DNA of 34,619 nucleotides from Deltaproteobacteria bacterium (GTDB lineage: Bacteria; Desulfobacterota; BSN033; UBA1163), in assembly GCA_016875195.1 (NCBI GenBank), contig VGRY01000045.1, positions 1 through 34,619 on the forward strand, given 5' to 3'. The notes beneath the pieces are model-generated. The model saw only the letters and a program-made list of their open reading frames with translations. It made no database searches and was not told where the DNA came from. Positions 22,930 to 31,519 of the stretch are shown here, piece by piece; the first letter of the stretch is position 1; each line of letters opens with the position of its first letter. The translations under genes were made by a program, and so were the position numbers.

Positions 22930-22987
22930 TCAGGCATACTCGAAACCATTATACCATCGCAGATTTCGTTTATAGCGTATCCTGATT

Positions 22988-24274
22988 ATGGGTTTTAAAT
23001 ACCCCAGCCTTATTTTTTCAGATTCTACAGGCAAGATCTTTGACCATTCCGACCTTAAAATAGCCGGACGATCAGGAGATCGAATCCTCCTTCCTGATCC
23101 CTCGGAGCTGGTTCCTCTTCCCCGGGGAAGTCAACTGTTCAGTCTTCCAGGAAGAATACCCCTTGGATGGGAGGGAGAGTCTTTTAAACCTCTCAAAAAA
23201 ATAAGAATCGGAAAAAAAGAGGTTAGTTGCACAGGGGTGGCTGCTTTTCTTCCACCTGGCTATGTCCGGACCCTCCTTCCAGCAACTCAGATGAGTGCAG
23301 AGGCCCGCATACTTCCATTATGGGCTTACAGCTCCGTGGGGTGGAAAGATGGGAAATTCTGGGCAACCGGGGTCGTCGTTGATCCCAATCCGCATTGGAA
23401 TCCTAAATATTTCGGAAACGATCTCCTCCTGAGGAAAAAGGTTGCGCTCTCAATTGAGAAGGAATCCAGTAATCGGCTCCTTCGGCAGCTTGCACGCTGT
23501 GCAATGGAATATCATTGTTTTGCGGCAAAGAACGTCTTTTTCCATAGATGGGAGTGCCCTCTGCCCACCTCTCCTTCGTGTAACGCGGCGTGTATTGGTT
23601 GTATTTCGCTTCAGCCTTCAGAGTGCTGTCCGGCCTCGATGGAGAGAATCAAATTTGTACCCACTCCGGACGAAATTTTAGGGGTTGCTTTACCCCATCT
23701 AAAAGAAGCGAAAGATGCGATCGTCAGCTTCGGTCAGGGTTGCGAGGGAGAACCATTGATGCAGTGGAAGGTCCTTGAAAAATCAATTCGTCAACTCCGT
23801 GAAAGAACGGAACGAGGAACGATTAACCTCAACACCAATGGCAGTTATCCGGACCGGGTGGCAAGGCTTTGCGATGCAGGGCTCAATAGTATTCGCATAA
23901 CCCTGAACAGTCCGCACAAGAAATATTATGACCGTTATCACAAACCCAGAAGCTATACCTTTGGGAAAGTGGTGGATTCTCTACTCGTAGCAAAAGAGAA
24001 GGGAATCTATACGTCGATCAACCTTCTCGTCTTTCCGGGGTTTAGCGACAGAGAGGAAGAGATCGAGGGATTGATAAAGCTTATTAGAAAGACGAACCTC
24101 AATCTCATTCAGATGCGAAATTTGAATATTGATCCGGATTTCTATCTTGAAGCCATGGGAAGAGGCAGTGGAATCGGGCTTTCAAAAATGATGGAGATTC
24201 TCAAGAAAGAATTTCCCCGGCTCCAGTTCGGTTATTTCAATAAGACGAAAGAAAGTTTTTATCCCCATGGATAA
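22988..24274 (+). CDS. Radical SAM protein of unknown function
   Basis: 428 residues. The radical SAM cluster motif is CNAACIGC (C-x3-C-x2-C) near residue 200. The ~190 residues before it form a beta-rich domain (PLPRGSQLFSLPGRIPLGWE). After the motif come GQGCEGEPL and INLNTNGSYPDRVARLCDAG, strands of the SAM barrel. Two further Cys (ECCPA) lie after the motif. I cannot assign a reaction. It overlaps azlC by 8 nt, so the two are probably co-transcribed. Confidence 0.82.
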   Translation: MGFKYPSLIFSDSTGKIFDHSDLKIAGRSGDRILLPDPSELVPLPRGSQLFSLPGRIPLGWEGESFKPLKKIRIGKKEVSCTGVAAFLPPGYVRTLLPATQMSAEARILPLWAYSSVGWKDGKFWATGVVVDPNPHWNPKYFGNDLLLRKKVALSIEKESSNRLLRQLARCAMEYHCFAAKNVFFHRWECPLPTSPSCNAACIGCISLQPSECCPASMERIKFVPTPDEILGVALPHLKEAKDAIVSFGQGCEGEPLMQWKVLEKSIRQLRERTERGTINLNTNGSYPDRVARLCDAGLNSIRITLNSPHKKYYDRYHKPRSYTFGKVVDSLLVAKEKGIYTSINLLVFPGFSDREEEIEGLIKLIRKTNLNLIQMRNLNIDPDFYLEAMGRGSGIGLSKMMEILKKEFPRLQFGYFNKTKESFYPHG

Positions 24275-25061
24275 TCACCAATTCAGGGCAGGAGTCAAAG
24301 CCGCACTCCCCATTGTTTTAGGGTACATCCCAGTGGGCATGGCCTTTGGCGTGTTGGCCCGGCAGGCAGGCCTCACTCCAATTGAAGTGGGATTGATGAG
24401 CTTTTTTGTCTATGCGGGAGCAAGCCAGTTTCTTGCTATTGAAATGATCTTGAAGGGGATGGCATGGGTTCCAATTGTAATCGCTACCTTTTTCATCAAC
24501 CTCCGTCATTTGCTTATGAGTTCAACCCTCTCTCTCTATTTTAACCGGAATCGAATTCGAACTCTTGGTCTTCTCTCTGGCGAGTTGACCGACGAATCTT
24601 TTGCTGTGGCGATGTCGAATACCTCGAAGATTGAGAATCGACCTGCCTATCTCTTCGGGCTTCAGATTACCTCCCATGTCGCATGGGTAATGGGTTCAGT
24701 GGCTGGGGCACTCTTCGGAGGGCTGATTGATCACCAATCGTATGGAATCCCTTTTGCTCTGCCAGCCCTTTTTATCTGTTTGCTTCTCCTTCAGATCAAA
24801 AAGATCCACCACCTTCTTATCATGGTGATTGCAGGGGTATCTTCTCTCTTTTTCAAATGGGCGTTACCCGGAAACTGGTATATCGTCCTGACCGCTCTTC
24901 TTGCTTCGGGAATAGGAATGTTTCTAAATTCCAAAGTTCAAAGTTCAAAACTGAAATCCCCCCTCACCCCGCCCTCTCCCCTTGGGGGAGAGAGAAAGGT
25001 CGCTTCGACTCGCAACCGAGGTGAGGGGAGTCGTGGAACTGAATCAATGAGAAAACAATGA
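24267..25061 (+). CDS. azlC: AzlC-type branched-chain amino acid exporter, large subunit
   Basis: 264 residues. AzlC features: ALPIVLGYIPVGMAFGVLAR, FFVYAGASQFLA and FINLRHLLMSSTLSLYF. About six to seven membrane helices. The last ~40 residues (from SSKLKSPLTPPSPLGGERK) are translated repeat, not part of the fold. It forms an exporter with AzlD, whose ATG overlaps its stop (ATGA). Confidence 0.92.
   Translation: MDNHQFRAGVKAALPIVLGYIPVGMAFGVLARQAGLTPIEVGLMSFFVYAGASQFLAIEMILKGMAWVPIVIATFFINLRHLLMSSTLSLYFNRNRIRTLGLLSGELTDESFAVAMSNTSKIENRPAYLFGLQITSHVAWVMGSVAGALFGGLIDHQSYGIPFALPALFICLLLLQIKKIHHLLIMVIAGVSSLFFKWALPGNWYIVLTALLASGIGMFLNSKVQSSKLKSPLTPPSPLGGERKVASTRNRGEGSRGTESMRKQ
24928..25038. repeat. 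Repeat encoding the AzlC tail
   Basis: aaagttcaaagttcaaaact words are followed by ccctcaccccgccctctccc, cttggggga and a distal ggtgagggg. This is the common CTCACC..CTCTCCCC palindrome type, translated as SPLTPPSPLGGER. Confidence 0.8.
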
Positions 25062-25375
25062 GACCAGAAATCCTCATACTCATCTTGGGAATGGCACTCG
25101 TAACGTTTTTCCCCAGGTTTTTCCCCATGGCATTTTTCAACCAGCGGGTCCTTCCGGAGAAGGTGAAAAAAGGATTAGAATATTTCCCCATCTCCATTTT
25201 GAGCGCCATTGTCTTTCCCATACTCTTCTCCAACGGAGGAGGGAAGATAGAAATCCAGCCACAATACCTGATCGCTGCCATTCCTGTTTTTCTTTTTGCA
25301 TGGAAAGTGAAGAGCCTCTGGGGATCTGTAATCCTGGGAATGGCTCTCTACTGGGGATTAGGATTTGTTTTGTAG
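25058..25375 (+). CDS. azlD: AzlD-type small subunit of amino acid exporter
   Basis: 105 residues with three to four hydrophobic helices. AzlD features: LVTFFPRFFPMAFFNQRVLP and YFPISILSAIVFPILF. The start codon overlaps the azlC stop, showing translational coupling. The 3' end overlaps mutY on the other strand by 18 nt. Confidence 0.9.
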   Translation: MRPEILILILGMALVTFFPRFFPMAFFNQRVLPEKVKKGLEYFPISILSAIVFPILFSNGGGKIEIQPQYLIAAIPVFLFAWKVKSLWGSVILGMALYWGLGFVL

Positions 25376-26512
25376 TGGAGATTCTTGGATGGTATCCGCA
25401 ATTTTTCTATCTATTCTCGACATTGGAAGAAGACGTAGCCGGGGAATAGGAACCCATCTTCCTTTTTTGTTTGTCTTAACTCCATCACAGTAAAAAGCAA
25501 ATAGTGTAAGCTTGAAGTGGGAATAAATTTGTTGAAAAGTCCCAACAGATTCCTTCACTTTTACATTCATTCCGAATTCATCTTTGATATGTTTTCTTAA
25601 CCTCAACCTTAACCTTTCTTCTCTGTGAATTTTCCAGTTCGGGAATTCCCATAATCCTCCGAGAAGACCTCTGAGAGGCCTCTGGCGGAGAAGTACTTTT
25701 CTATCCTTTCGGATAACAGCAGCCACTGATTCAATATGAGGGATTTTTTTATTCATGGCTTTTGATGGAAACCTTTCGGGTTTTCCCGAGCCATATGCTT
25801 TACAGAGGTCAATCAGAGGGCATTTAGGACATTGTGGATCTTTTGGCGTGCAAATCATAGCGCCGAGATCCATGATTGCCTGGTTAAAGAGACTGGCTCT
25901 GCCTTTGGGTACGAGCGATTCTGAAATATGCCAGAGAAGATCTTCGGTCTTACTTATCGCTGGATTACCTGATATGGCATAAAGTCTGGAAAGTACCCTC
26001 TTCACGTTTCCATCAAGGATCGCTACTGTTTTATTAAACACAATGGAAAGGATGGCTCCTGCCGTGTATCTTCCAATGCCAGGGAGATCGAGAAGGTCTT
26101 TTAGGTTATCAGGGATTTTACCCTTGAAGCGTTTTTCAATCAGCCGGGAAGCCTGATGAAGGTTTCTCGCTCTCGAATAGTACCCTAACCCTTCCCAGAC
26201 TTTTAAAACCTTTGATAGGTGTGCTTGGGCTAAGGATTGAATCGTTGGAAAAGTTTTCAGAAATTTTTCGTAATAGGGAATGACGGTAGCGACCTGGGTC
26301 TGCTGGAGCATGATCTCCGAAACCCAGATGGCGTAAGGGTCTTTCGTTTTTCTCCAGGGAAGATCTCTTTCATTTCGTTTGAACCATCGGAGGAGTTTAG
26401 TCCGGATTTTTGTTGTTTCGGGGATGATGGATGTAGCGTCGGCATTTATTGCAGACGGAATTTTTGCGTGATTTCGTCCCCAATAAATGGGGACGCTTCG
26501 ATTCTTGTTCAT
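25358..26512 (-). CDS. mutY: A/G-specific adenine glycosylase
   Basis: 384 residues as drawn. It removes adenine mispaired with 8-oxoguanine. Features: WVSEIMLQQTQVATVIPYYE, the HhH and catalytic Asp region (DLPGIGRYTAGAILS, ILDGNVKRVLSR), and the [4Fe-4S] ligands C-x6-C-x2-C-x5-C in CTPKDPQCPKCPLIDLC. The C-terminal Nudix-like domain reads oxoG (LRQRPLRGLLGGLWEFPNW). The first ~30 residues (SVPIYWGRNHAKIPSAINAD) come from a palindromic repeat; the core begins at KIRTKLLRWFKR. No good ribosome binding site precedes the ATG at 26512, so the start is uncertain. Confidence 0.92.
   Translation of the reverse strand: MNKNRSVPIYWGRNHAKIPSAINADATSIIPETTKIRTKLLRWFKRNERDLPWRKTKDPYAIWVSEIMLQQTQVATVIPYYEKFLKTFPTIQSLAQAHLSKVLKVWEGLGYYSRARNLHQASRLIEKRFKGKIPDNLKDLLDLPGIGRYTAGAILSIVFNKTVAILDGNVKRVLSRLYAISGNPAISKTEDLLWHISESLVPKGRASLFNQAIMDLGAMICTPKDPQCPKCPLIDLCKAYGSGKPERFPSKAMNKKIPHIESVAAVIRKDRKVLLRQRPLRGLLGGLWEFPNWKIHREERLRLRLRKHIKDEFGMNVKVKESVGTFQQIYSHFKLTLFAFYCDGVKTNKKGRWVPIPRLRLLPMSRIDRKIADTIQESPLQNKS
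26433..26495. repeat. Inverted repeat at the mutY 5' end
   Basis: CGTCCCC, aataaat, GGGGACG (26475-26495), with a diverged inverted copy at 26433-26460 (tagcgtcggcatttattgc). Both are read as the mutY N-terminus. Confidence 0.7.
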
Positions 26513-26527
26513 GGATTGAATAGTTGG

Positions 26528-27484
26528 TCAAATCAGACTGCAACACATCTCAACAAATTCTGTTTTAAGTCCTATTGAGGTGGCGTAGTCAATCGTTCCC
26601 TGGAGGGGGTAGGCGATGGTGTTGACGCCGGAGTCGATCGCTCCTTTCTCCATTTCTGTCTTCCAGGGGTGGGCGGGCCGGATGCAGCCCATCCGAATAG
26701 GAGTGACGGGATTAAGAATTCTGGTGACGGCTGTAATTTTTGAGGTCTCTTCCGGAGTTGGAGTTTTGAACAAATTATTTTTCATTAGAGGTTTGAGGAT
26801 GACCAGGACGATCGTCTCCACATTGACCCGGGTGACGATCTCGAGCGCCCGCCATTCTCCCCGTATCTCTCCGAAGTGATGGCCGATAATGATATGGGGG
26901 GCAAGCCTGTGGCCCATCTCCTTAAGCATGAAGAGTGTCTCCTCATAATCTTCAACCCGCTTCTTCAGGTGATAGATCTCACGAATCGTCTTTTCATCGC
27001 CGATCATATCTAACAGAATCTGGTCAACGCCCGCATCCTTCAGAGCTTTTGCAGTTTCTCTTTTAATCAGGCCGGTGTGGACGATGATTTTAAAAGAGGG
27101 ATCCATTTCCTTCATCTTCCTGATTGAAGGGATAAATGGATCGAGAGGGACTTCGCCATTTCGGTTTGCTCCACCGCTTAATAGAATACCCAACGCCCCT
27201 TGTGAGCGGAGCCGATCGACTGTTCGAGAAAAAGTCTCAGCATTCTCTGCAGGGATCATTGTTTCGAGGAGTTTTCCTTCGCAGTGGCCGCATTTCAGAT
27301 CACAATGAGCTCCGGTCACGCTGATCGCTGCAAAACGATCTTGGTGAGAGGGAAGGGTGGCGTCCTGATAAGCTACCGTGCCTGGAATGGAGAAGGTTAG
27401 CTCATTGCCAAAATGGAGCTTCCGAAGACGAAAAGCCTCAGTTTGGAGTTCTTTTGTTGGGACTTGTAATAATTCGTTGATCAT
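26528..27484 (-). CDS. Radical SAM protein, LipS1/LipS2-like lipoyl synthase partner
   Basis: 318 residues. The SAM-cluster motif is CDLKCGHC (near residue 61); further Cys include GCIRPAH and a C-terminal MCCSLI. It belongs to the minus-strand run with a second radical SAM protein, a geranylgeranyl-reductase-like flavoprotein and a lipoate ligase. This matches the alternative pathway in which two radical SAM proteins (LipS1 and LipS2) jointly insert two sulfurs into protein-bound octanoate. Which of the two this is I cannot tell. The ATG at 27484 is followed by INELLQVPTKELQTEAFRLR. Confidence 0.72.
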   Translation of the reverse strand: MINELLQVPTKELQTEAFRLRKLHFGNELTFSIPGTVAYQDATLPSHQDRFAAISVTGAHCDLKCGHCEGKLLETMIPAENAETFSRTVDRLRSQGALGILLSGGANRNGEVPLDPFIPSIRKMKEMDPSFKIIVHTGLIKRETAKALKDAGVDQILLDMIGDEKTIREIYHLKKRVEDYEETLFMLKEMGHRLAPHIIIGHHFGEIRGEWRALEIVTRVNVETIVLVILKPLMKNNLFKTPTPEETSKITAVTRILNPVTPIRMGCIRPAHPWKTEMEKGAIDSGVNTIAYPLQGTIDYATSIGLKTEFVEMCCSLI

Positions 27485-27502
27485 GGTGTATTCGCGTATA
27501 AG

Positions 27503-27627
27503 TTAAGCTCCAATAACCAAATTCCAAACTCCAAATAATAACCAATAACCAAATTCCAATAACCCAATATAAATGTTTGGTGATTGATTATTGGAATTTA
27601 TCTGGTTATTGGTGTCTGGTTATTGTC
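27503..27627. repeat. Word-like inverted repeat between the two radical SAM genes
   Basis: The left arm has aataaccaataaccaaattc words and the right arm their complements (attattggaatttatctggt, then ttggtgtctggttattg). Imperfect long hairpin within the lipoate cluster. Confidence 0.8.
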
Positions 27628-28651
27628 ATTTTATTTCCAATTGTCTTTTTATCTCTTCTATATCTTCCGATTCCGGCATGAAGGGGAAGTTCCGGATCGG
27701 GCCGGAAGGCCGCTCGTTTCCATAAGGCCGGTTGCAAGCCACCTTTCCATTCCTTCCCGGGCATCCGGAAGTCATAAATGGTTCGCCCATCTCGATCAAA
27801 GGAGTAATATTGGTTCCGAAATCGACCAGTTTCCCCTGTCCATCAAATTTCATTTGAGAGATTGAACCCAGCCCTTCATTGATGATCCAGCGGGCAAGCT
27901 GAATTCTCCGATAGTGGTCAAGAGGAGGAGAAGGGTGATTTTGCATGGGGCTTCCTTTTTCAGGAAAGAATGAAAAGAGGTGGGTGTAAGCACCCATGTC
28001 CTGGCCTTTTTGAATGGTTTCAACCATCTCTTTCTCAGTTTCACCGAGACCCACGATGAGATGAATTCCTGTATAGAATTCTCCAAAGACCTCTGCTGAC
28101 ATACGGACCACATCCCAGTAGTGGTTCCATTGATGGGGTCCTTCTACGCCTTTTCCCCTTAAGCGATCGAAAAGTTCAGGGGTCGCAGCATCGATGGCAA
28201 TTCCCACCCGGTCGGCTCCAGCCTGTTTCATCGCCATCAGTGCCTCTCTGTCACGAATCAGGGTTGGCGTAATGAGAACGCTGATGAAGAGATCGGTCTT
28301 CTCTTTAAATTCTTTGATGACATAAATCGTATCTTCAAGGGCTTTGGGGTGGGTGATCATAGAGATGCAGACCCGATGGATCTGTTCTTTACCCTTTGTT
28401 TTCTCGATGATTTCCTTCAGGGAATAAAGGGGCCAGTCCACACGGATGAAGGTTTTTCCTTTTGAACCTTCCAGCCTCGTTTTCGAGAGCCCGCAGAAAT
28501 GGCACTTTCCAAGACAGCCTTCTTCATAGTGAAGGAGAAGATTGAGACCTTTGAGTTTTGCGTTCCGATGAAAAGACCCAGACTTGAAGCCAAGGGTAAG
28601 AGAGGCGGCCAGACTGGTCTGGACATATTCAGGGCTTGTTTTCTGTTTCAT
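27626..28651 (-). CDS. Radical SAM protein, LipS1/LipS2-like (biotin-synthase-like)
   Basis: 341 residues. SAM-cluster motif CLGKCHFCGL near residue 46. The barrel resembles biotin synthase types (ADRVGIAIDAATPELFDRLR; TGIHLIVGLGETEKEMVETI), which donate sulfur from an auxiliary cluster. C-terminal Cys in MTSGCPGRNGKVACNRP may hold that cluster. With its neighbour it forms the probable LipS1/LipS2 pair. AAAGGAAA precedes the ATG. Confidence 0.75.
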   Translation of the reverse strand: MKQKTSPEYVQTSLAASLTLGFKSGSFHRNAKLKGLNLLLHYEEGCLGKCHFCGLSKTRLEGSKGKTFIRVDWPLYSLKEIIEKTKGKEQIHRVCISMITHPKALEDTIYVIKEFKEKTDLFISVLITPTLIRDREALMAMKQAGADRVGIAIDAATPELFDRLRGKGVEGPHQWNHYWDVVRMSAEVFGEFYTGIHLIVGLGETEKEMVETIQKGQDMGAYTHLFSFFPEKGSPMQNHPSPPLDHYRRIQLARWIINEGLGSISQMKFDGQGKLVDFGTNITPLIEMGEPFMTSGCPGRNGKVACNRPYGNERPSGPIRNFPFMPESEDIEEIKRQLEIK

Positions 28652-28662
28652 TTTTTCCTTTC

Positions 28663-28683
28663 CGTCCCGACTAAATCGGGACG
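28663..28683. repeat. Short palindrome CGTCCCGA / TCGGGACG
   Basis: Perfect 8-bp stem with a ctaaa loop, 12 nt upstream of the radical SAM ATG. Similar in outer sequence to the palindrome at 26475-26495. Confidence 0.7.
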
Positions 28684-28690
28684 CTACATC

Positions 28691-28741
28691 TTAACCCCTC
28701 CCTGCCTCCCCTTAATTTAAGGGGAGGTGAGGTGGGGTTAA
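28691..28741. repeat. TTAA-centred palindrome, copy 3
   Basis: TTAACCCCTCC... with centre CCTTAATTTAAGG and a near-complementary right arm. Same family as 3748-3798 and 1369-1415. Confidence 0.8.
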
Positions 28742-28754
28742 ACAAGGAGGTAAA

Positions 28755-29858
28755 TCAAGGGGGAGTTATTCTTCGATCCTTATAATACTCTTTAAAACCG
28801 ACCCAGGTTTTTTTTATCAATCTTTCAAAATCAATTTCAGATTTATTCCTATGCTCTTCAAGAAAATTTCTTTTAGATGCTCCATACAGAAGGGGATCTC
28901 CAAAGGTTTCGCGCCACTCCGATTCGTAATTCTCAAGGTAACGAAGGTCTCCTCTTCTGATTGCTTCCGCTCCAATTCTCCCTGCGATTTCTCCTGCCAG
29001 GACAGCATTGAGAATGCCTGCGCCTGTGATGGGATGAGCATGACCTGCTGCATCTCCTACCAGCATGGTGTTTCCGAAGACAGTCTGCTGCCTGGGCTCA
29101 CAAGGGATGGAGCCGCCGGTCTTTGAGACGACTTCAATTCTTGGCAATTTTCCGCAGCCCTTGAGAAGTGTTAAGAAACGGTTGAGCAATTCCGGAAGCA
29201 TGGAGGTTTTCAAAGGGAGAAGGCCCATACCCACATTGGCGGTTCTGCCTTTCGGGAAAAACCAGGCATATCCCCCTTCGTAATCCGGATGAAAATAGAT
29301 ATCGGCATGAGACTGAGGCTCAAAGAGGGCGACCTCGTACTGGAGGGCCACCATCACCTTTGTTGAAGGCTGCTTGGTCCATTTGGCAATCGTTGAATGA
29401 ACCCCATCGGCGCCAATGATCACCTTCGCTCCTATCCATTCTTTTTTAGACCCTTGCTCGATGAGAACACCTTCGGATGAAGTCTCAAGAGCCTTGGCTC
29501 CTGTAAGGACCTCAGCCCCTGATAAAATGGCAGAGGTGGCGAGTTCCTTATCGAAGAGGGAGCGATCGAGCATATACCCCGGACTTTTCATCTCATACCT
29601 TGTTCCATTGGGAAGATGAATGCTCATCGTTTCAATGGATTGAATGATTGATCCGGAGGTGAAAGAGGCGTGGTGGGAAACCCATTTGGACACCAGTTCG
29701 GCACACTGAACTGGAACACCGATGCGCTGGTTCTTCTCAATGAGAAGGACCTTGCATCCCATCCGGGCAGCGGCCCGGGCTGCACTTGATCCGGCAGGAC
29801 CGGCTCCGATCACCAGGATATCATACGATCCGGAGAAGAATAACTCAGCTGTGGACAT
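28755..29858 (-). CDS. FAD-dependent oxidoreductase of the geranylgeranyl reductase family, LipT-like
   Basis: 367 residues. N-terminal dinucleotide-binding motif VIGAGPAGSSAARAAA, the middle AKVIIGADGVHSTIAKW and the second FAD motif GDAAGHAHPITGAGI are all present. In bacteria with the sLpl(AB)-LipS1/S2 pathway such a flavoprotein (LipT) lies beside the ligase and is thought to feed electrons to the radical SAM enzymes. Its ATG overlaps the ligase gene by 14 nt, so the two are translationally coupled. An isoprenoid-reductase role is the alternative. Confidence 0.78.
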   Translation of the reverse strand: MSTAELFFSGSYDILVIGAGPAGSSAARAAARMGCKVLLIEKNQRIGVPVQCAELVSKWVSHHASFTSGSIIQSIETMSIHLPNGTRYEMKSPGYMLDRSLFDKELATSAILSGAEVLTGAKALETSSEGVLIEQGSKKEWIGAKVIIGADGVHSTIAKWTKQPSTKVMVALQYEVALFEPQSHADIYFHPDYEGGYAWFFPKGRTANVGMGLLPLKTSMLPELLNRFLTLLKGCGKLPRIEVVSKTGGSIPCEPRQQTVFGNTMLVGDAAGHAHPITGAGILNAVLAGEIAGRIGAEAIRRGDLRYLENYESEWRETFGDPLLYGASKRNFLEEHRNKSEIDFERLIKKTWVGFKEYYKDRRITPP

Positions 29859-31401
29859 ACTCTAATATCCTTCTGAGGAGTGTGAGGTTGAGATGGGTCT
29901 GATTCTCAAACCTTCCGAAGTGGGCCTCTTTCACTTGATTCAAGTCATAACAGGTGCTTCTCTCCACATCTACCAAAATACCCGGAAGTCCGATCCTTTC
30001 AAAGTCAGGACGGTGTTTCCCATAAAATGGTTCGCAACATGAGCCAATAAAGGCTCTTGCTCCCGAACCCTTGACCTGATAGAGGGTTGATTCGAGGTCT
30101 TCATAATTCTGGATGGTCAGATAATCCATATTAAAAGATCTGGCCATCTGAACTGCATCTCCAATGGAACACCGGCCGCATTCTTCACACCCTTTCTGGT
30201 ATCTGAAGTCACAGTCTATTTCCTTGGCACAGTAGGGAAGGAGGAGGACTTCGGGTTTTTTCACTTCTGCAAAGGGCTTTGATACAGGAAAGAGATGGTG
30301 GGTTTCTTCTTCATCAAATCCATGGGGAAGGAGATCCATCTTTTGTATGGCTTCGAGAATGGCCTGCGTGAAGTGAACCTCTTTCACTCCCGGAATCCGG
30401 GGTTTTGTTTTAGCAAAAAAGGTCTGGATGATGGTGTCAAGGTTATCAGGAGTAGCCCGTGAATTCTTGAGAAGACTTTCGAGATCGAAGATTGCTCTCT
30501 TGGGGTAGGCAAAAAAATCTCCGGTGATCAAAATCTGGTTGATCACCTGCGTTTTTGTATCAATGGCCATGGAGATGCGTATCAATCCGCCCGGGGCTTT
30601 GAGAATGGAGGTAAGGGTCTTTCTTCTTGGCAGGGCCTCTCTCACCTTAAAGATATAGTCTGAAGAAGAGAAATAAGGAAGCTTAATTCTTAGCAGATTT
30701 TCCTCTTCAGTGGTTAAAGGTTGAGGGTTGAAGGTAATGCCGAAGGCTTCTCCGAAACCTTTGATCAGAGAATCTTTGATAGTCGCCAATGAGGGTTTGC
30801 GTCCCAATTCCCATCTCAAGCAGGTGACCCTCTCTTTGACTGAATCGATCTCCTTATCCTGTAGTTTTTCAGTTGGAATTCTCAATGCCCTGAGCATTTC
30901 ATCCACATCGAAATCAACCAGGAGTGTTCCCTGAAAGAGAATGGCACCAGAGAGTTCGGTTCCGCCTGTTCCGGAGATCTTGCGGCCGCTGACCTCCACA
31001 TCGTTTCTTGGACGGAAATAAGCCCTAAGACCAAGGCGTTGAAGCCCATTGGCTGAGGCTTCTCCCATCTTCCGATAGAGATCTTCGATCCTCGAAGGGA
31101 TTCGAGAATCTGTTTTTGAAATATAGATCTCCCAGCCCAGTTCTGCCCTTCCCCAGTAGATGGACCCTCCTCCGGTGAGCCTCCGGTTGATCTCAATCTT
31201 TTTCTCCTGGCAGTACGAAAGCCTCACCTCTTCTTCAACAGATTGATGATGGCCCACCAGGACAGATGGATTGGAGAACTGGAGAAACCGGAGCGTATGC
31301 GGGGTCTTTTCGCAGGCCTTCTGTTCGAGGAGCACCTCATCGAGGGCCATATTTTCAGCGGCCGAACGGGCACCGGTATCTAAGAGTCGCCATGTTTCCA
31401 T
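29845..31401 (-). CDS. Lipoate-protein ligase (LplA + LplB) fused to DUF116
   Basis: 518 residues. The catalytic domain (about 1-220) has NRRLTGGGSIYWGRAELGWE and the substrate lysine region VSGRKISGTGG. The LplB-type accessory domain (about 250-345) runs from FKVREALPRRKTL. From about residue 385 a DUF116 domain follows, rich in Cys (PYCAKEIDCDFRYQKGCEEC, then CSIG and GSCCEP). Attaches octanoate or lipoate to dehydrogenase and glycine-cleavage H proteins. The fused Cys-rich domain could bind Fe-S or supply sulfur (inference). First gene of the lipoate cluster. Confidence 0.85.
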   Translation of the reverse strand: METWRLLDTGARSAAENMALDEVLLEQKACEKTPHTLRFLQFSNPSVLVGHHQSVEEEVRLSYCQEKKIEINRRLTGGGSIYWGRAELGWEIYISKTDSRIPSRIEDLYRKMGEASANGLQRLGLRAYFRPRNDVEVSGRKISGTGGTELSGAILFQGTLLVDFDVDEMLRALRIPTEKLQDKEIDSVKERVTCLRWELGRKPSLATIKDSLIKGFGEAFGITFNPQPLTTEEENLLRIKLPYFSSSDYIFKVREALPRRKTLTSILKAPGGLIRISMAIDTKTQVINQILITGDFFAYPKRAIFDLESLLKNSRATPDNLDTIIQTFFAKTKPRIPGVKEVHFTQAILEAIQKMDLLPHGFDEEETHHLFPVSKPFAEVKKPEVLLLPYCAKEIDCDFRYQKGCEECGRCSIGDAVQMARSFNMDYLTIQNYEDLESTLYQVKGSGARAFIGSCCEPFYGKHRPDFERIGLPGILVDVERSTCYDLNQVKEAHFGRFENQTHLNLTLLRRILEYVHS

Positions 31402-31519
31402 TGATTAATGGTATAGCCTATTTTTGCTCACCCTTCAACGGAAACTATGGATTTTTCCATTCTAACATGATAGATTCATTGATGTCGCCGGTCGTTAAAA
31501 GAAAGGAGGAAATAGAAGG

